Both the position numbers and the translations under genes were made by a program. Source: Bradyrhizobium manausense (GTDB taxonomy: Bacteria; Pseudomonadota; Alphaproteobacteria; Rhizobiales; Xanthobacteraceae). From it: a stretch of 64,000 bases of DNA. A model generated the notes under the pieces. It had not been told where the DNA came from. It searched no databases and worked only from the letters and a program-made list of their open reading frames with translations. The DNA is taken from contig NZ_JAFCKB010000007.1 of assembly GCF_018130615.1 (NCBI RefSeq), forward strand, positions 186,001-250,000. The letters are read 5' to 3'. Positions 1-9,092 of this stretch are shown one piece after another. Each line of letters starts with the position of its first letter. The stretch's first letter is position 1.

Positions 1-21
1 TTCTGACCCTCAAGGTCGAGG

Positions 22-40
22 AGCGCTGCGAAGCAGCGCT
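22..40. other. Small perfect hairpin near the left edge
   Basis: An 8-bp perfect stem (AGCGCTGC / GCAGCGCT) with a GAA loop. It could end a gene lying to the left of the window, but it has no T tract on either side. Bases 41-198 hold no gene I can support. Confidence 0.35.
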
Positions 41-198
41 TGCATTCCTGCTCTGACCGCGCTGGCGGCGAACACGCCTTGCCTATTGCATAGGTGCCAA
101 GCAGAATAGCCGGGCGCGGTGCCGTCCTCGTCGTCCATGGCATGGAAATTGCTGCGTTTTCGCCCTGAGTCTTGACGATCAGCACGGAGAATTCTGGA

Positions 199-2283
199 AT
201 GCTTGAGGGAGCCGAGGTGCGGCTTGCCGTTGATATCGGTGGCACGTTCACCGACATTGTGCTGGACGTTGGCGCAGTGCGCAAAACCCGCAAGGTCCTG
301 ACGACGCCGCAGCGTCCCGAGCAGGCGGTGCTGGATGGGATGCGTCTCATTCTCACGGACGCACGCGCGCATATCAGCGACATCGACGTCTTCATTCACG
401 GCACTACGCTTGCGACCAACGCCATCATCGAGCGCCGCGGCGCCAAGACTGCGCTGATTGCGACGGACGGTTTTCGCGACGTGCTCGATATCGGCACCGA
501 GAGCCGTTACGACCAGTATGATCTCACAATCGACAAGCCGAAGCCGCTGGCGCCACGCAGCCTCCGCTTCACCGTGCCCGAGCGCGTCGATGCGCACGGT
601 GCCGTCCGCCTCCCGCTCGACGAAGCGGCGGTGCGCGCGCTCGCGCCGAAATTGCGGGAGCTGAAAATCGAGAGCGTCGCGATTGCCTTCCTTCACTCCT
701 ATGCCAACCCCGAGCACGAGCGCCGCGCGGCCGCGATCATCAGTGAGGAGTTGCCGGGCATCTCCGTAACTGTTTCGTCGGCCGTGTGCCCGGAGATCCG
801 CGAATATGAGCGGACCTCGACGGCGGTCGCCAACGCCTATGTCCAGCCGCTGATCGACGGCTATCTCGCGCGCATGGCGGATGCCCTGCAGGTCGAGCAG
901 TTCCGCGGCGCCATCTATCTCGTGACCTCCGGCGGTGGTGTCACCTCGATCGAGACGGCGCGGCGCTTTCCGGTGCGCCTCGTCGAGTCCGGTCCTGCCG
1001 GTGGCGCGATCTTCTCGGCGCAGATTGCCGCGCGTCTCGGCGAGAGCAAGGTGCTATCCTTCGACATGGGCGGTACCACTGCAAAGATCTGTCTGATCGA
1101 AAAATACCAGCCTGAGACCTCGCGCGTGTTCGAAGTCGATCGCGCGGCGCGTTTCCTGAAAGGCTCCGGTTTGCCGGTGCGCATTCCCGTGATCGAGATG
1201 GTCGAGATCGGCGCCGGCGGCGGCTCGATCGCCCATGTCGACGCGATGAAGCGCGTCACTGTCGGCCCCGAGAGTGCCTCGTCTGAACCAGGGCCCGCTT
1301 GCTACGGCCGCGGTGGCCAGCGCCCGGCTGTCACGGATGCGGACGTGGCGCTCGGCATGATCGATCCCGACGCCTTTGCAGGCGGCACGATCAAGCTTGA
1401 TCCGGAGCTTTCGAGAAAGGCTTTGCTCGGCAGCGTGGGGGAGCCGCTGGGCATGTCGGCGGAAACCGCGGCCTATGCGGTGCACGAGGTCGTCTGCGAG
1501 AACATGGCGAGCGCGGCGCGCGTGCACGCGGTCGAGCGCGGCGAGATCGTCGGCCAGCATACGCTGATCGCCTTCGGGGGTGCCGCGCCGCTGCATGCGG
1601 CGCGTGTCGCCGAGAAAATCGGCGTGTCGCGCGTGATCGTTCCGTCGAATGCCGGCGTTGGCTCGGCCGTCGGATTCCTCGCAGCTCCGATCGCCTATGA
1701 GCTCGTGCGCAGCCGTCACGTCCGGCTCGATGATTTCGACACCGGGGCAGTCTCCGACCTCTTGCAGGAGATGGTGACCGAGGCGCGTGCGCTGGTCGAG
1801 CCCGGCGCGGCCGGAGCGCCCGTGCGCGAACGCCGCGCCGCCTTCATGCGTTACGTCGGCCAGGGCCACGAGATCACCGTCGAGCTGCCGAACCGGCCGC
1901 TGACCACGGCCGATCTCGCCGGCCTGCGCCAGAAGTTCGAGGCGGACTATTCTGCGATGTTCGAGCGGCCGATCCCGGGCGCAGCGATCGAGGTGCTGAG
2001 CTGGTCGGTGCTTGCCACAACCGAGGCACGCAATCCTCCTGCGGTCGCGGCCGTCGCGCGCAAGCCTGCAGCCAAGGCCTCCGGCAGCCGAAAGTTTTTC
2101 GACGGAAGGGCAGGCGAGGTGATCGACATTCCGCTCTATCGCCGCGAGGACATGGCACCGGGTGCGACGATCGCGGGTCCTGCGGTGATCGCCGAGGACG
2201 AAACCTCCACCTTCGTCTCGAACAGTTTTGACGCGCATATCGACGGTGCCGGCAGCATCGTCATGGAACGGAAGGCGGCCTGA
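199..2283 (+). CDS. hyuA: Hydantoinase A / 5-oxoprolinase-type ATPase subunit
   Basis: A 694-residue HyuA-family protein. Members couple ATP hydrolysis to opening of a cyclic amide (hydantoin, N-methylhydantoin, 5-oxoproline) or to related carboxylations, working with a HyuB partner in the cytoplasm. The ASKHA-type phosphate motif LAVDIGGTFTDIVLD is near residue 9 and a second motif, DMGGTTAKI, near residue 288; GPACYGRGG follows. Length matches the family. I chose the ATG at 199 because GGAGA lies 8 nt upstream; a TTG at 172 would add nine residues but has no ribosome site. hyuB starts 2 nt after the stop. The family is clear, but the substrate cannot be read from sequence. Confidence 0.9.
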   Translation: MLEGAEVRLAVDIGGTFTDIVLDVGAVRKTRKVLTTPQRPEQAVLDGMRLILTDARAHISDIDVFIHGTTLATNAIIERRGAKTALIATDGFRDVLDIGTESRYDQYDLTIDKPKPLAPRSLRFTVPERVDAHGAVRLPLDEAAVRALAPKLRELKIESVAIAFLHSYANPEHERRAAAIISEELPGISVTVSSAVCPEIREYERTSTAVANAYVQPLIDGYLARMADALQVEQFRGAIYLVTSGGGVTSIETARRFPVRLVESGPAGGAIFSAQIAARLGESKVLSFDMGGTTAKICLIEKYQPETSRVFEVDRAARFLKGSGLPVRIPVIEMVEIGAGGGSIAHVDAMKRVTVGPESASSEPGPACYGRGGQRPAVTDADVALGMIDPDAFAGGTIKLDPELSRKALLGSVGEPLGMSAETAAYAVHEVVCENMASAARVHAVERGEIVGQHTLIAFGGAAPLHAARVAEKIGVSRVIVPSNAGVGSAVGFLAAPIAYELVRSRHVRLDDFDTGAVSDLLQEMVTEARALVEPGAAGAPVRERRAAFMRYVGQGHEITVELPNRPLTTADLAGLRQKFEADYSAMFERPIPGAAIEVLSWSVLATTEARNPPAVAAVARKPAAKASGSRKFFDGRAGEVIDIPLYRREDMAPGATIAGPAVIAEDETSTFVSNSFDAHIDGAGSIVMERKAA

Positions 2284-2285
2284 TC

Positions 2286-3944
2286 ATGACCAAGGCAAAA
2301 GGCGCGAGCCTGATCGACCTTCAGATCATGTGGCACCGGCTGATCGCCGTGGTCGAGGAGCAGGCGCAGGTGCTGCTCCGCACCGCGTTCAGCCCGATCG
2401 TGCGCGAATGCGGCGACCTCTCGGCCGGTGTGTTCGACCTCAAAGGGCGGATGCTGGCACAGGCAGTGACCGGCACGCCCGGCCACGTCAACTCGATGGC
2501 GGAATCGGTCAAGCACTTCATCAACCATTTCCCGTTGGAGACGATGAAGGAGGGTGACGCCTACATCACCAATGATCCCTGGATGGGTACCGGCCATCTC
2601 AACGACTTCGTGGTGACGACGCCCTGCTTCAAGGACGGCAAGGTCGTCGCGCTGTTCTCCTGCACCAGCCATCTCATGGACATCGGCGGCATCGGCTTCG
2701 GCCCCGATGCCACCGACGTATTCATGGAGGGGCTCTACATTCCCATGCTGAAGCTGATCGACCAGGGCGTCGTCAACGAGACGCTGATGGCGATGATCCG
2801 CACCAACACGCGTCTGCCGATCGATACCGAGGGCGATACCTATTCGCTGGCCGGCTGCAACGACGTCGGCTGCGAGCGCCTGGTCGAGATGATGACCGAG
2901 TTCGGCATCGACACGCTCGACGAGCTCGGCGACTACATCTGCGACCGTTCGCGCGAAGCGGTGCTGTCCGAGGTCGCCAAGCTGCCGAAGGGCAGCTGGC
3001 GCAACACCATGGTGGTCGACGGTTATGACGCGCCGGTCAAGCTCGCGGCCACGCTGACGATCTCGGACGAAGGCATCCACGTCGATTTCGACGGCACCTC
3101 GGCGGCCTCCAAGTTCGGCATCAACGTGCCGCTGTCCTACACCACGGCCTACACCGTGTTCGGCCTCGGCTGCGTCGTCGCCTCGCAGATTCCGAACAAT
3201 GCCGGCTCGCTCTCGCCACTGACGGTGTCGGCGCCTGCAGGCGCGATCCTCAACGCGCCGAAGCCGGCGCCCGTCGCCTCGCGCCACATCATAGGCCAGA
3301 TGCTGCCTGACGTCGTGTTCGGCTGCCTGCGCCAGATCATTCCCGAGCGCGTGCCGGCGGAGGGCACGTCGTGCCTGTGGAATCTCAACGTTCGCGGGCA
3401 GACCCGCAGCGGCGTCGGTGGCAACTACGGATTCTCGATGGCGGTCACGTCCAACGGCGGTACCGGTGCGCGTTTCAGCAAGGATGGACTGTCGGCGACC
3501 GCCTATCCCAGCGGCGTGCGCGGCACGCCGGTGGAGATCGCGGAGACGCAGACGCCGCTGATCTTCTGGCGCAAGGAGCTGCGTCCCGATTCCGGCGGGG
3601 CAGGGCGCACCCGCGGCGGCCTCGGCCAGATCATCGAGGTCGGCAGCGGTGTCGATGCCCCGTTCGACATCCTGGCGGCGTTCGATCGCATCGATCATCC
3701 GCCGCGCGGCCGCGACGGCGGCAAGAACGGCGAGGCCGGCTATGTCGGTCTCAAGTCCGGCAAGAAGCTGCGCGGCAAGGGCTTTCAACAGGTGCCGCCG
3801 GACGACCGACTGATGGTGCATACGCCCGGCGGCGCCGGCATAGGGGCGCCCGGTGAACGCGATCGTGCCGCGGTTAGGGACGACGTCGAGAGCGGGCTGG
3901 TGTCGTCGGACAACGCGGCCGCGGTATACGGCTACACGCGCTGA
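2286..3944 (+). CDS. hyuB: Hydantoinase B / 5-oxoprolinase-type subunit
   Basis: A 552-residue HyuB-family protein, the partner of the preceding HyuA. The N-terminus carries the typical block MWHRLIAVVEEQAQ and RECGDLSAGVFD, followed by NDPWMGTGHLND near residue 97. The C-terminal glycine-rich PGGAGIGAPGERD motif is also family-typical. The gene starts 2 nt behind hyuA, so the two are almost certainly co-transcribed and form a heteromeric enzyme. No transporter or racemase gene sits next to the pair, so whether the substrate is a hydantoin, 5-oxoproline or another lactam stays open. Confidence 0.9.
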   Translation: MTKAKGASLIDLQIMWHRLIAVVEEQAQVLLRTAFSPIVRECGDLSAGVFDLKGRMLAQAVTGTPGHVNSMAESVKHFINHFPLETMKEGDAYITNDPWMGTGHLNDFVVTTPCFKDGKVVALFSCTSHLMDIGGIGFGPDATDVFMEGLYIPMLKLIDQGVVNETLMAMIRTNTRLPIDTEGDTYSLAGCNDVGCERLVEMMTEFGIDTLDELGDYICDRSREAVLSEVAKLPKGSWRNTMVVDGYDAPVKLAATLTISDEGIHVDFDGTSAASKFGINVPLSYTTAYTVFGLGCVVASQIPNNAGSLSPLTVSAPAGAILNAPKPAPVASRHIIGQMLPDVVFGCLRQIIPERVPAEGTSCLWNLNVRGQTRSGVGGNYGFSMAVTSNGGTGARFSKDGLSATAYPSGVRGTPVEIAETQTPLIFWRKELRPDSGGAGRTRGGLGQIIEVGSGVDAPFDILAAFDRIDHPPRGRDGGKNGEAGYVGLKSGKKLRGKGFQQVPPDDRLMVHTPGGAGIGAPGERDRAAVRDDVESGLVSSDNAAAVYGYTR

Positions 3945-3950
3945 GGCGCT

Positions 3951-3983
3951 GAAAAAGTCGTCCCGGTCTCATCGGCCGGGACG
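3951..3983 (-). terminator. Rho-independent terminator for the GST gene
   Basis: An 8-bp stem, CGTCCCGG / CCGGGACG (3959-3966 with 3976-3983), with a 9-nt loop. Read on the minus strand it is followed by CTTTTTC. It lies between the convergent hyuB and GST genes and fits termination of the minus-strand gene. Confidence 0.75.
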
Positions 3984-4002
3984 ATGTCTTGATGAACCGA
4001 CG

Positions 4003-4647
4003 TTACGCCGCCGCCTTCTTTCGCGCCTGCTCGGCCTCGTACAGCTCGAACTCCTCCGCGATCGCCTTCGCGACCGACGGCCGCTGGCGCAGGCGCTCGT
4101 AATAGGCCTTCACGTTCGGCCATTTCGAAAGCTCGATCGGCGGCGTCGCCATGGTCCAGTTGATGACCGTGACGAGATAGGCATCGGCCACGCTGAAATG
4201 GTCGAGCAGGAACTCGCGTCCCTTCAGGTGGTTGTCGAGATAGTCGAGCCGCGACAGATTCTTCTCCAGCGCATAGGCCTTGGTCTCCTGCGGCGCCTTG
4301 CGATCGAGCACGGGGATGAACAGGCCCTTGTGCAGCTCGGTGCCGATGAAGCAGAGCCATTGATGCAGCCGGGTGCGATCGATGCCCTGCGCCGCGCCGA
4401 GGCCCGATTGCGGGAAGCGGTCGGCGACATATTGCAGGATCGCCGCGTTCTCGGTCAGCACCACGCCCTCGTCGGTACGCAGCGTCGGCACCAGGCCGAT
4501 CGGGTTCACGGTGCGGAAGTCGGTGCCGTCGTTTAGCACTTTCTTGGTCGGCGGATCGACTTCGAGATAATTCGCCTCGGCACCGGCTTCATAGAGCGCG
4601 ACGCGCGTCGCCATGGAGCAGGCGAGCGGCGAGAAATAGAGATCCAT
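4003..4647 (-). CDS. Glutathione S-transferase
   Basis: A 214-residue cytosolic GST. The thioredoxin-like domain occupies about residues 1-80: the start MDLYFSPLACS carries the Ser/Cys region of beta-class enzymes, NPIGLVPTL holds the cis-proline, and LTENAAIL binds the gamma-glutamyl end of glutathione. An all-helical C-terminal domain follows. The start is well set by AGGAGG 6 nt upstream. The gene is divergent from a TetR gene and an inverted repeat lies in the shared promoter, so control by that repressor is likely. A detoxification role is inferred from the family, and the substrate is unknown. Confidence 0.9.
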   Translation of the reverse strand: MDLYFSPLACSMATRVALYEAGAEANYLEVDPPTKKVLNDGTDFRTVNPIGLVPTLRTDEGVVLTENAAILQYVADRFPQSGLGAAQGIDRTRLHQWLCFIGTELHKGLFIPVLDRKAPQETKAYALEKNLSRLDYLDNHLKGREFLLDHFSVADAYLVTVINWTMATPPIELSKWPNVKAYYERLRQRPSVAKAIAEEFELYEAEQARKKAAA

Positions 4648-4700
4648 CTGTAGCCTCCTTGGGCAATTCCTCTTTGGGTGTCGCTCAACCTGGCCAGATT

Positions 4701-4767
4701 GATTTTTGTACTGTGTTGCATAATATGGACTGGGTCAAGGATTAATTTGCGATATGGTACAAAAATC
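4701..4767. promoter_or_regulatory. Split inverted repeat in the GST/TetR divergent promoter
   Basis: GATTTTTGTAC at 4701-4711 and its exact reverse complement GTACAAAAATC at 4757-4767 lie 45 nt apart. The right arm begins 4 nt after the start of the TetR ATG (4754). Two half-sites facing each other across a divergent promoter suit binding by the TetR protein and repression of both genes, possibly with looping. Operator function is inferred. Confidence 0.5.
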
Positions 4768-5422
4768 GAAGCCGCCAGCTGCTGCCAATGAGCCCGAGCG
4801 CCGCGGCGAGCCCAAGCGCCGCGGCCGGCCGCGCACCTACGAGCCCGATGTCGCGCTTGGCAAGGCGCTCGATTTGTTCCGTAGGCAAGGCTTTGCCGCG
4901 ACCTCGCTCGACGATCTCAGTGAAGCGACCGGGATGAATCGCCCGAGCCTCTATGGCGCTTTCGGCGACAAGCGCGAGCTCTACATCAAGAGCTACCAGC
5001 GCTATCGCGAGGACGCGCGCGCATCGATGGTCGAGATCTTTCGCGAAGAGATGCCGTTGCGTCAGCGGCTGGAACGCATCTATGCCGCTGCGCTGAACAT
5101 CTATCTCTCCGGCGAGACCGGCCCGCGGGGCTGCTTCACCGTGGTGACGGCGGCGTCCGAAGCGGTGGGCGACCCGGAGATTCGCGCCATGGTGCTGGAG
5201 GGGCTCGCGGAGCTCGACAAGGCGTTCGCGAATTGCTTCCGCCGCGCCAAGGAGAAGGGCGAGCTACCCGCAGGCGCCGATCCTGCCGCGCTGGCGCAAC
5301 TTGCGTCCGCTACCGTCCACACCATCGCCATCCGCTCCCGCGCGCGCGTGCCGCGCAAGGAGCTGGAGGGAATCGTGAAGGGCGCGATCGATGTGATGGT
5401 GGGCGCGGGTACAAGATCCTGA
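4754..5422 (+). CDS. TetR/AcrR family transcriptional regulator
   Basis: A 222-residue TetR-family repressor. A basic, proline-rich N-terminal tail (to about residue 30) precedes the helix-turn-helix, seen as FAATSLDDLSEATGMNRPSLYGAFGDKRELY. The ligand-binding half contains the GPRGCFTV stretch found in many redox- or electrophile-responsive TetR proteins. It is transcribed away from the GST gene and probably controls it and itself. The ATG at 4754 lies just before one operator arm. The inducer is unknown. Confidence 0.85.
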   Translation: MVQKSKPPAAANEPERRGEPKRRGRPRTYEPDVALGKALDLFRRQGFAATSLDDLSEATGMNRPSLYGAFGDKRELYIKSYQRYREDARASMVEIFREEMPLRQRLERIYAAALNIYLSGETGPRGCFTVVTAASEAVGDPEIRAMVLEGLAELDKAFANCFRRAKEKGELPAGADPAALAQLASATVHTIAIRSRARVPRKELEGIVKGAIDVMVGAGTRS

Positions 5423-5507
5423 GCTGCCTCCTCGATGCCTTCTTGGGTGCGCCAAGCGCCGGGCGCGGGGCACGTAACCCCAGGAGGCCTCAGGCGACGA
5501 CCTCGAA

Positions 5508-5524
5508 TTAGGGCTTCGCCCTAA
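5508..5524. terminator. Hairpin between convergent TetR and LysR genes
   Basis: A perfect 7-bp stem TTAGGGC / GCCCTAA with a TTC loop, lying between the ends of two convergent genes. It is symmetric and has weak flanking T-rich sequence, so it may serve both strands. Confidence 0.5.
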
Positions 5525-5537
5525 ATCTTCTTTGGCG

Positions 5538-6455
5538 TCATGCCTCCCGGCCGAGTGCCGGCGCCAATGTCGCGGCTTCCCGGAAGGCATCGCGCAGAGA
5601 GCCCAGCAGTGTCTGCACGCGAGCGAGGTTGGAGCGCGTTGCGGGAACAAGTGCTTTGACCCAGAGATCGGGGACCTGGAGTTGCGGGAGCACCTCGACA
5701 AGCGCGCCGGACTTGAGCCGATCGGCCACAGCTGTGCGCGAAGCAATTGCTATTCCGCTGCCTGCGCACAGGCTGTCGATGACGAGCGCGCCGTTGTTGG
5801 TCACGAGGTGCGGCCGAACCGTAACCGTCGTCACGCCGTTGCGCCCTTCGAAGGTCCAGGCCGGCCCGATCGGCGAAAACACGATGCAATCGTGATTGAC
5901 GAGATCGCGAGCGTGCCGGGGATGGCCGCGCCGCGCCAGATAAGAGGGCGCCGCACAAAGCACGCGTTCGAAGACGTGCAAGGGCTCCTCGAGCACGCCA
6001 TCGAAGGATGACGGCATCATGGTGAGCACGATGTCGAAGCCTTCCTCGACCGGGTTGACCGTGCGGTCCACCAACACTGCGTCGAGCGTCACGCGCGGGT
6101 ACTTGATCTGAAACGACGACAGCAATTGCGCGAGGTCGATGATCATCGGCGACGCCGGCGCCTTGATGCGCAACTGGCCTTCGAGCTCGTTCGGGGATCG
6201 CATGATCCCTTTCGCCATCTCGTCGTATTCGCGCACGATCTGGCGGACGCTGTCGAGGTAGCGCTCGCCGACTTCGGTCAGTGCAAGACGCCGCGTGCTC
6301 CGCCGCAACAGCGTAGCCTTCAGTGACCATTCCAGCTGTCCGACGCGCTTGGTGATGACCGATGGCGCCACCCCAAGCTGCCGGCCCGCCTCCGAGAAGC
6401 TTCCGGCCCGCGCCGTCCCCAGAAACGCCTTCATATTCAAAAGGCTATCGGCCAT
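5538..6455 (-). CDS. LysR family transcriptional regulator
   Basis: A 305-residue LysR regulator. The winged HTH is at residues 1-60 (SFSEAGRQLGVAPSVITKRVGQLE, then STRRLALTEVGERYL), and the periplasmic-binding-protein-like effector domain runs from about residue 90 to 300. It is divergent from the MFS-amidohydrolase-Rieske operon starting at 6577, the usual geometry for a LysR activator of a catabolic operon. The 121-nt gap contains GGAA/TTCC repeats that could be its site. The likely effector is a substrate or intermediate of that operon, which is an inference. Confidence 0.88.
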   Translation of the reverse strand: MADSLLNMKAFLGTARAGSFSEAGRQLGVAPSVITKRVGQLEWSLKATLLRRSTRRLALTEVGERYLDSVRQIVREYDEMAKGIMRSPNELEGQLRIKAPASPMIIDLAQLLSSFQIKYPRVTLDAVLVDRTVNPVEEGFDIVLTMMPSSFDGVLEEPLHVFERVLCAAPSYLARRGHPRHARDLVNHDCIVFSPIGPAWTFEGRNGVTTVTVRPHLVTNNGALVIDSLCAGSGIAIASRTAVADRLKSGALVEVLPQLQVPDLWVKALVPATRSNLARVQTLLGSLRDAFREAATLAPALGREA

Positions 6456-6505
6456 TTAGTCCAACCTGGAAAAGATGATCGTGCAAAATAGCATATTCTC
6501 CTCCA

Positions 6506-6528
6506 TTCCCGAAGGAAATAGGCTTCCT
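6506..6528. promoter_or_regulatory. Candidate LysR site upstream of the MFS operon
   Basis: Between the divergent LysR and MFS genes, TTCC and GGAA elements alternate. TTCCCGAAGGAA (6506-6517) overlaps AGGAA-N6-TTCCT (6513-6528). The dyads are short and the LysR consensus is loose, so this is only a candidate. Confidence 0.3.
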
Positions 6529-6576
6529 GGTACCGCAAGCCGTCACCAAAAAACGAACGGCAAGGGGAGGATGAGC

Positions 6577-7956
6577 ATGAGTGCATCTGACATCATCGAT
6601 GTCACCGATGTCATCGAGCGTCAGCGCCGCAACGGCCTGGTCCTGACGGTTCTGATCCTGTCCACCACGATGATGTTCCTGGACGGTTATGATCTTCAGG
6701 CGATGGCCTTTGCCGCGCCGTCGATCATCCGGGCCTGGGGCATCGACCGGGCCGCGCTCGGGATCGTCTTCAGTGCAGGCATTTTCGGCATCCTCGTCGG
6801 CGGCCTCGTGTTCGGATCGCTCGGCGACCGCATCGGCCGTCGTCTGTCGATCGTGGCCTCGATGCTGGTGTTCGGCAGCTTCACGCTGGCGACGGTGTGG
6901 GCGAATGATGTCACGAGCCTGATCGTGCTCCGCTTCCTCGCGGGCATCGGCATCGGCGGCTTGTCGCCGCTGTGCTACGCGCTCAACCTCGAATATGCGC
7001 CTAGCCGGTATCGCGGCACGGCGGTCGCGATCATCATGGTCGGCTATGTCGCGGGCAGCAGCATCGGCGGCTTCATCGCTGCCGGCCTGGTACCGCAATT
7101 CGGCTGGACCATCGTGTTCTGGATCGGCGGCGTGCTGCCCCTGCTGGGCGCTGCGCTTTGCTACTTCGCGCTTCCGGAGTCGATCAAGTTCCTGGTGGTC
7201 CGCAATCGCGAGCCCGCGGAAATCGCGCGCATCCTCAACAGGATCGAGCCCTCGCTCCATGCGCAGGCGACGACGCGCTTCGTCCTGCGCGACGAAACAG
7301 CCGGAGCTGGCGCCGGCACCGGGCTAATGTCACGGCTTGCGACGCTGTTCGATGGACGACTTGCGATCATGACTCCATTCCTGTGGGTGGCTTACATCGC
7401 GAGCTCGATCACGATGTTCTTCCTCAACAGCTGGACGCCGATCCTGGCGGAGGCGTCCGGGCATACGCCCGCGCAGGCGGCCATGGGCTTGACCGTATTC
7501 AGCCTCGGCGGTGCCGTCGGCGGTCTCACCATCGGGCGCGTGCTCGATCGTTTTGGCGTCATTGCCATAGCGATCGTGCCGCTGATTGCTTCACCGCTGG
7601 TCGCTTCGCTCGGCTGGGTCGGTCTTGGTGACAGCACCTATTTGGCGACGATGGTGTGCGTCGGCTTCTTCGTGGTGGGCGGTCACCAGGGCCTCAACAG
7701 CTCGGTCGGACAGTTCTATTCCAGCGCCAACCGCACCACGGCCGTCGGCTGGGCGCTGTCGGTCGCCAAGATCGGCTCGATCAGCGGACCGCTGGTCGCC
7801 GGGATACTGCTCGCGCAGCATCTGCCCTTCTCAAACCTGTTCCTGCTCGCCGCTCTGCCGCCGCTGGTGGTGGCGGCTTGCGTCCTGGTGCTGGGAATCG
7901 CGCAGCGCAAGCACACGGCAGCCGCACACAAGATCGATCAAACGGCCGCAGCCTAG
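6577..7956 (+). CDS. MFS transporter, aromatic acid:H+ symporter type
   Basis: A 459-residue, 12-helix major facilitator. The N-terminal DGYDLQAMAF block and the loop 2-3 motif GSLGDRIGRR place it near the aromatic acid/H+ symporter group (PcaK/BenK-like). I chose the ATG at 6577 because AGGGGAGG ends 6 nt upstream; the ATG at 6571 abuts that ribosome site. It is the first gene of an operon with two amidohydrolases and a Rieske protein, so it most likely imports the acid they metabolise through the inner membrane. The exact substrate is not readable. Confidence 0.88.
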   Translation: MSASDIIDVTDVIERQRRNGLVLTVLILSTTMMFLDGYDLQAMAFAAPSIIRAWGIDRAALGIVFSAGIFGILVGGLVFGSLGDRIGRRLSIVASMLVFGSFTLATVWANDVTSLIVLRFLAGIGIGGLSPLCYALNLEYAPSRYRGTAVAIIMVGYVAGSSIGGFIAAGLVPQFGWTIVFWIGGVLPLLGAALCYFALPESIKFLVVRNREPAEIARILNRIEPSLHAQATTRFVLRDETAGAGAGTGLMSRLATLFDGRLAIMTPFLWVAYIASSITMFFLNSWTPILAEASGHTPAQAAMGLTVFSLGGAVGGLTIGRVLDRFGVIAIAIVPLIASPLVASLGWVGLGDSTYLATMVCVGFFVVGGHQGLNSSVGQFYSSANRTTAVGWALSVAKIGSISGPLVAGILLAQHLPFSNLFLLAALPPLVVAACVLVLGIAQRKHTAAAHKIDQTAAA

Positions 7957-7988
7957 ACGCGTTGGCGCGAAGCGATGGAGTCCGAAAG

Positions 7989-9092
7989 ATGAAAATGCCC
8001 TTCGCAGGCGCGATCGATTGCGACCTGCATCCGCCGATGCCGAGCATGGCGCAGCTCTTGCCGTATCTCGACGACTACTGGCGTGACCAGATCACCAACC
8101 GCGCGATCGACCGCATGTCGTTCGCGATGATGAGCTATCCGCCGAATGCGCCGATCAGCGCGCGCGCCGATTGGTGCACCGCTCAGGCCGGGCCGAGCGA
8201 TCTCGATAGGCTGCGTACTCATGTCCTCGATGCTTTCGATCTCCAGTTTGGCATCGCCAACGTGATGCACGGCGCGATCGCGCTCTACAATGACGATATG
8301 GCGGCAGCGATCTGCCGTGCCGTGAACGACTGGCTGCGGGCGGAATGGCTGGATCGCGAGCCAAGGCTGCGAGGGTCCATTCTGGTGCCGCCGCAAGATC
8401 CGGCGCAGGCTGTTGCCGAGATCGAGCGCCTCGCGCCCGACCGGCGCTTTGTGCAGGTGGTGCTGCCGGTGATGGGCGAAAAGTTGCTCGGTCGGCGCGA
8501 GTTCTTCCCGCTCTACGAGGCGGCAGAACGGCACGCGCTTGTCATCGCCGTGCATGCAGGCAGCACCTATCGGTACGCGCCGACGATCGTAGGCTGGCCG
8601 TCCTATCAGTTCGAGGACTACGTCGCGCAAGCACAGGCTTTCGCCAACCAAACCATCAGCCTCGTCGCAGAGGGGGTGTTCCGCCGCTTTCCGCGCCTCA
8701 AGGTCGTGATGCTCGAGTCCGGCGTGAGCTGGCTGCCGATGACCGTGTGGCGCACCGACAAGACCTGGCGCGGCGCGCGGCCGGAAGTGCCCTGGGTGGA
8801 CCGCTGGCCGTCCACGATCATCCAGGAGCATTTGCGCTTCTCGATCCAGCCGTTCGATGCGCCGGATGCGACAGCGGTCGCGCAGACGCTCGATCGCATC
8901 GGTTCCGACGCGGTGCTGCTGTTCTCCACCGACTATCCGCACTGGCAGTTTGACGGCGATGACGTGCTGCCTGACGGCCTGCCGCCGGACTCGCTGCAGA
9001 GGATTCTCGTCGACAATGCGCTCGCAACCTATCCTCGGCTGGCGCAGGGCGCGGCCTCCGCCGCCGAGCGAGCGAAGGAGGACGCGAGATGA
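7989..9092 (+). CDS. Amidohydrolase-2 family protein, first copy
   Basis: A 367-residue TIM-barrel protein of the amidohydrolase-2 family (relatives of ACMSD and gamma-resorcylate decarboxylase). Candidate metal ligands or catalytic residues are D12 and H14 (DCDLHP), H189 (AVHAG), E243 (LESG) and D315 (STDYPH). The first strand has D-x-H rather than the usual H-x-H, and Glu replaces the common late His. The ATG at 7989 lies 32 nt behind the MFS gene; a longer frame extends upstream but overlaps the transporter. It overlaps the next paralogue by 4 nt (ATGA). It is probably a C-C or C-N bond hydrolase or decarboxylase of an imported acid. Confidence 0.85.
   Translation: MKMPFAGAIDCDLHPPMPSMAQLLPYLDDYWRDQITNRAIDRMSFAMMSYPPNAPISARADWCTAQAGPSDLDRLRTHVLDAFDLQFGIANVMHGAIALYNDDMAAAICRAVNDWLRAEWLDREPRLRGSILVPPQDPAQAVAEIERLAPDRRFVQVVLPVMGEKLLGRREFFPLYEAAERHALVIAVHAGSTYRYAPTIVGWPSYQFEDYVAQAQAFANQTISLVAEGVFRRFPRLKVVMLESGVSWLPMTVWRTDKTWRGARPEVPWVDRWPSTIIQEHLRFSIQPFDAPDATAVAQTLDRIGSDAVLLFSTDYPHWQFDGDDVLPDGLPPDSLQRILVDNALATYPRLAQGAASAAERAKEDAR

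Noticed and set aside
1054-2238. Long minus-strand frame opposite hyuA
   Set aside because: Shadow frame created by third-position GC; no domain, His/Arg/Asp-rich composition typical of antisense translation, and the plus strand is a clear HyuA.
2136-3821. 561-codon minus-strand frame opposite hyuB
   Set aside because: Same reason; the plus strand carries all HyuB motifs.
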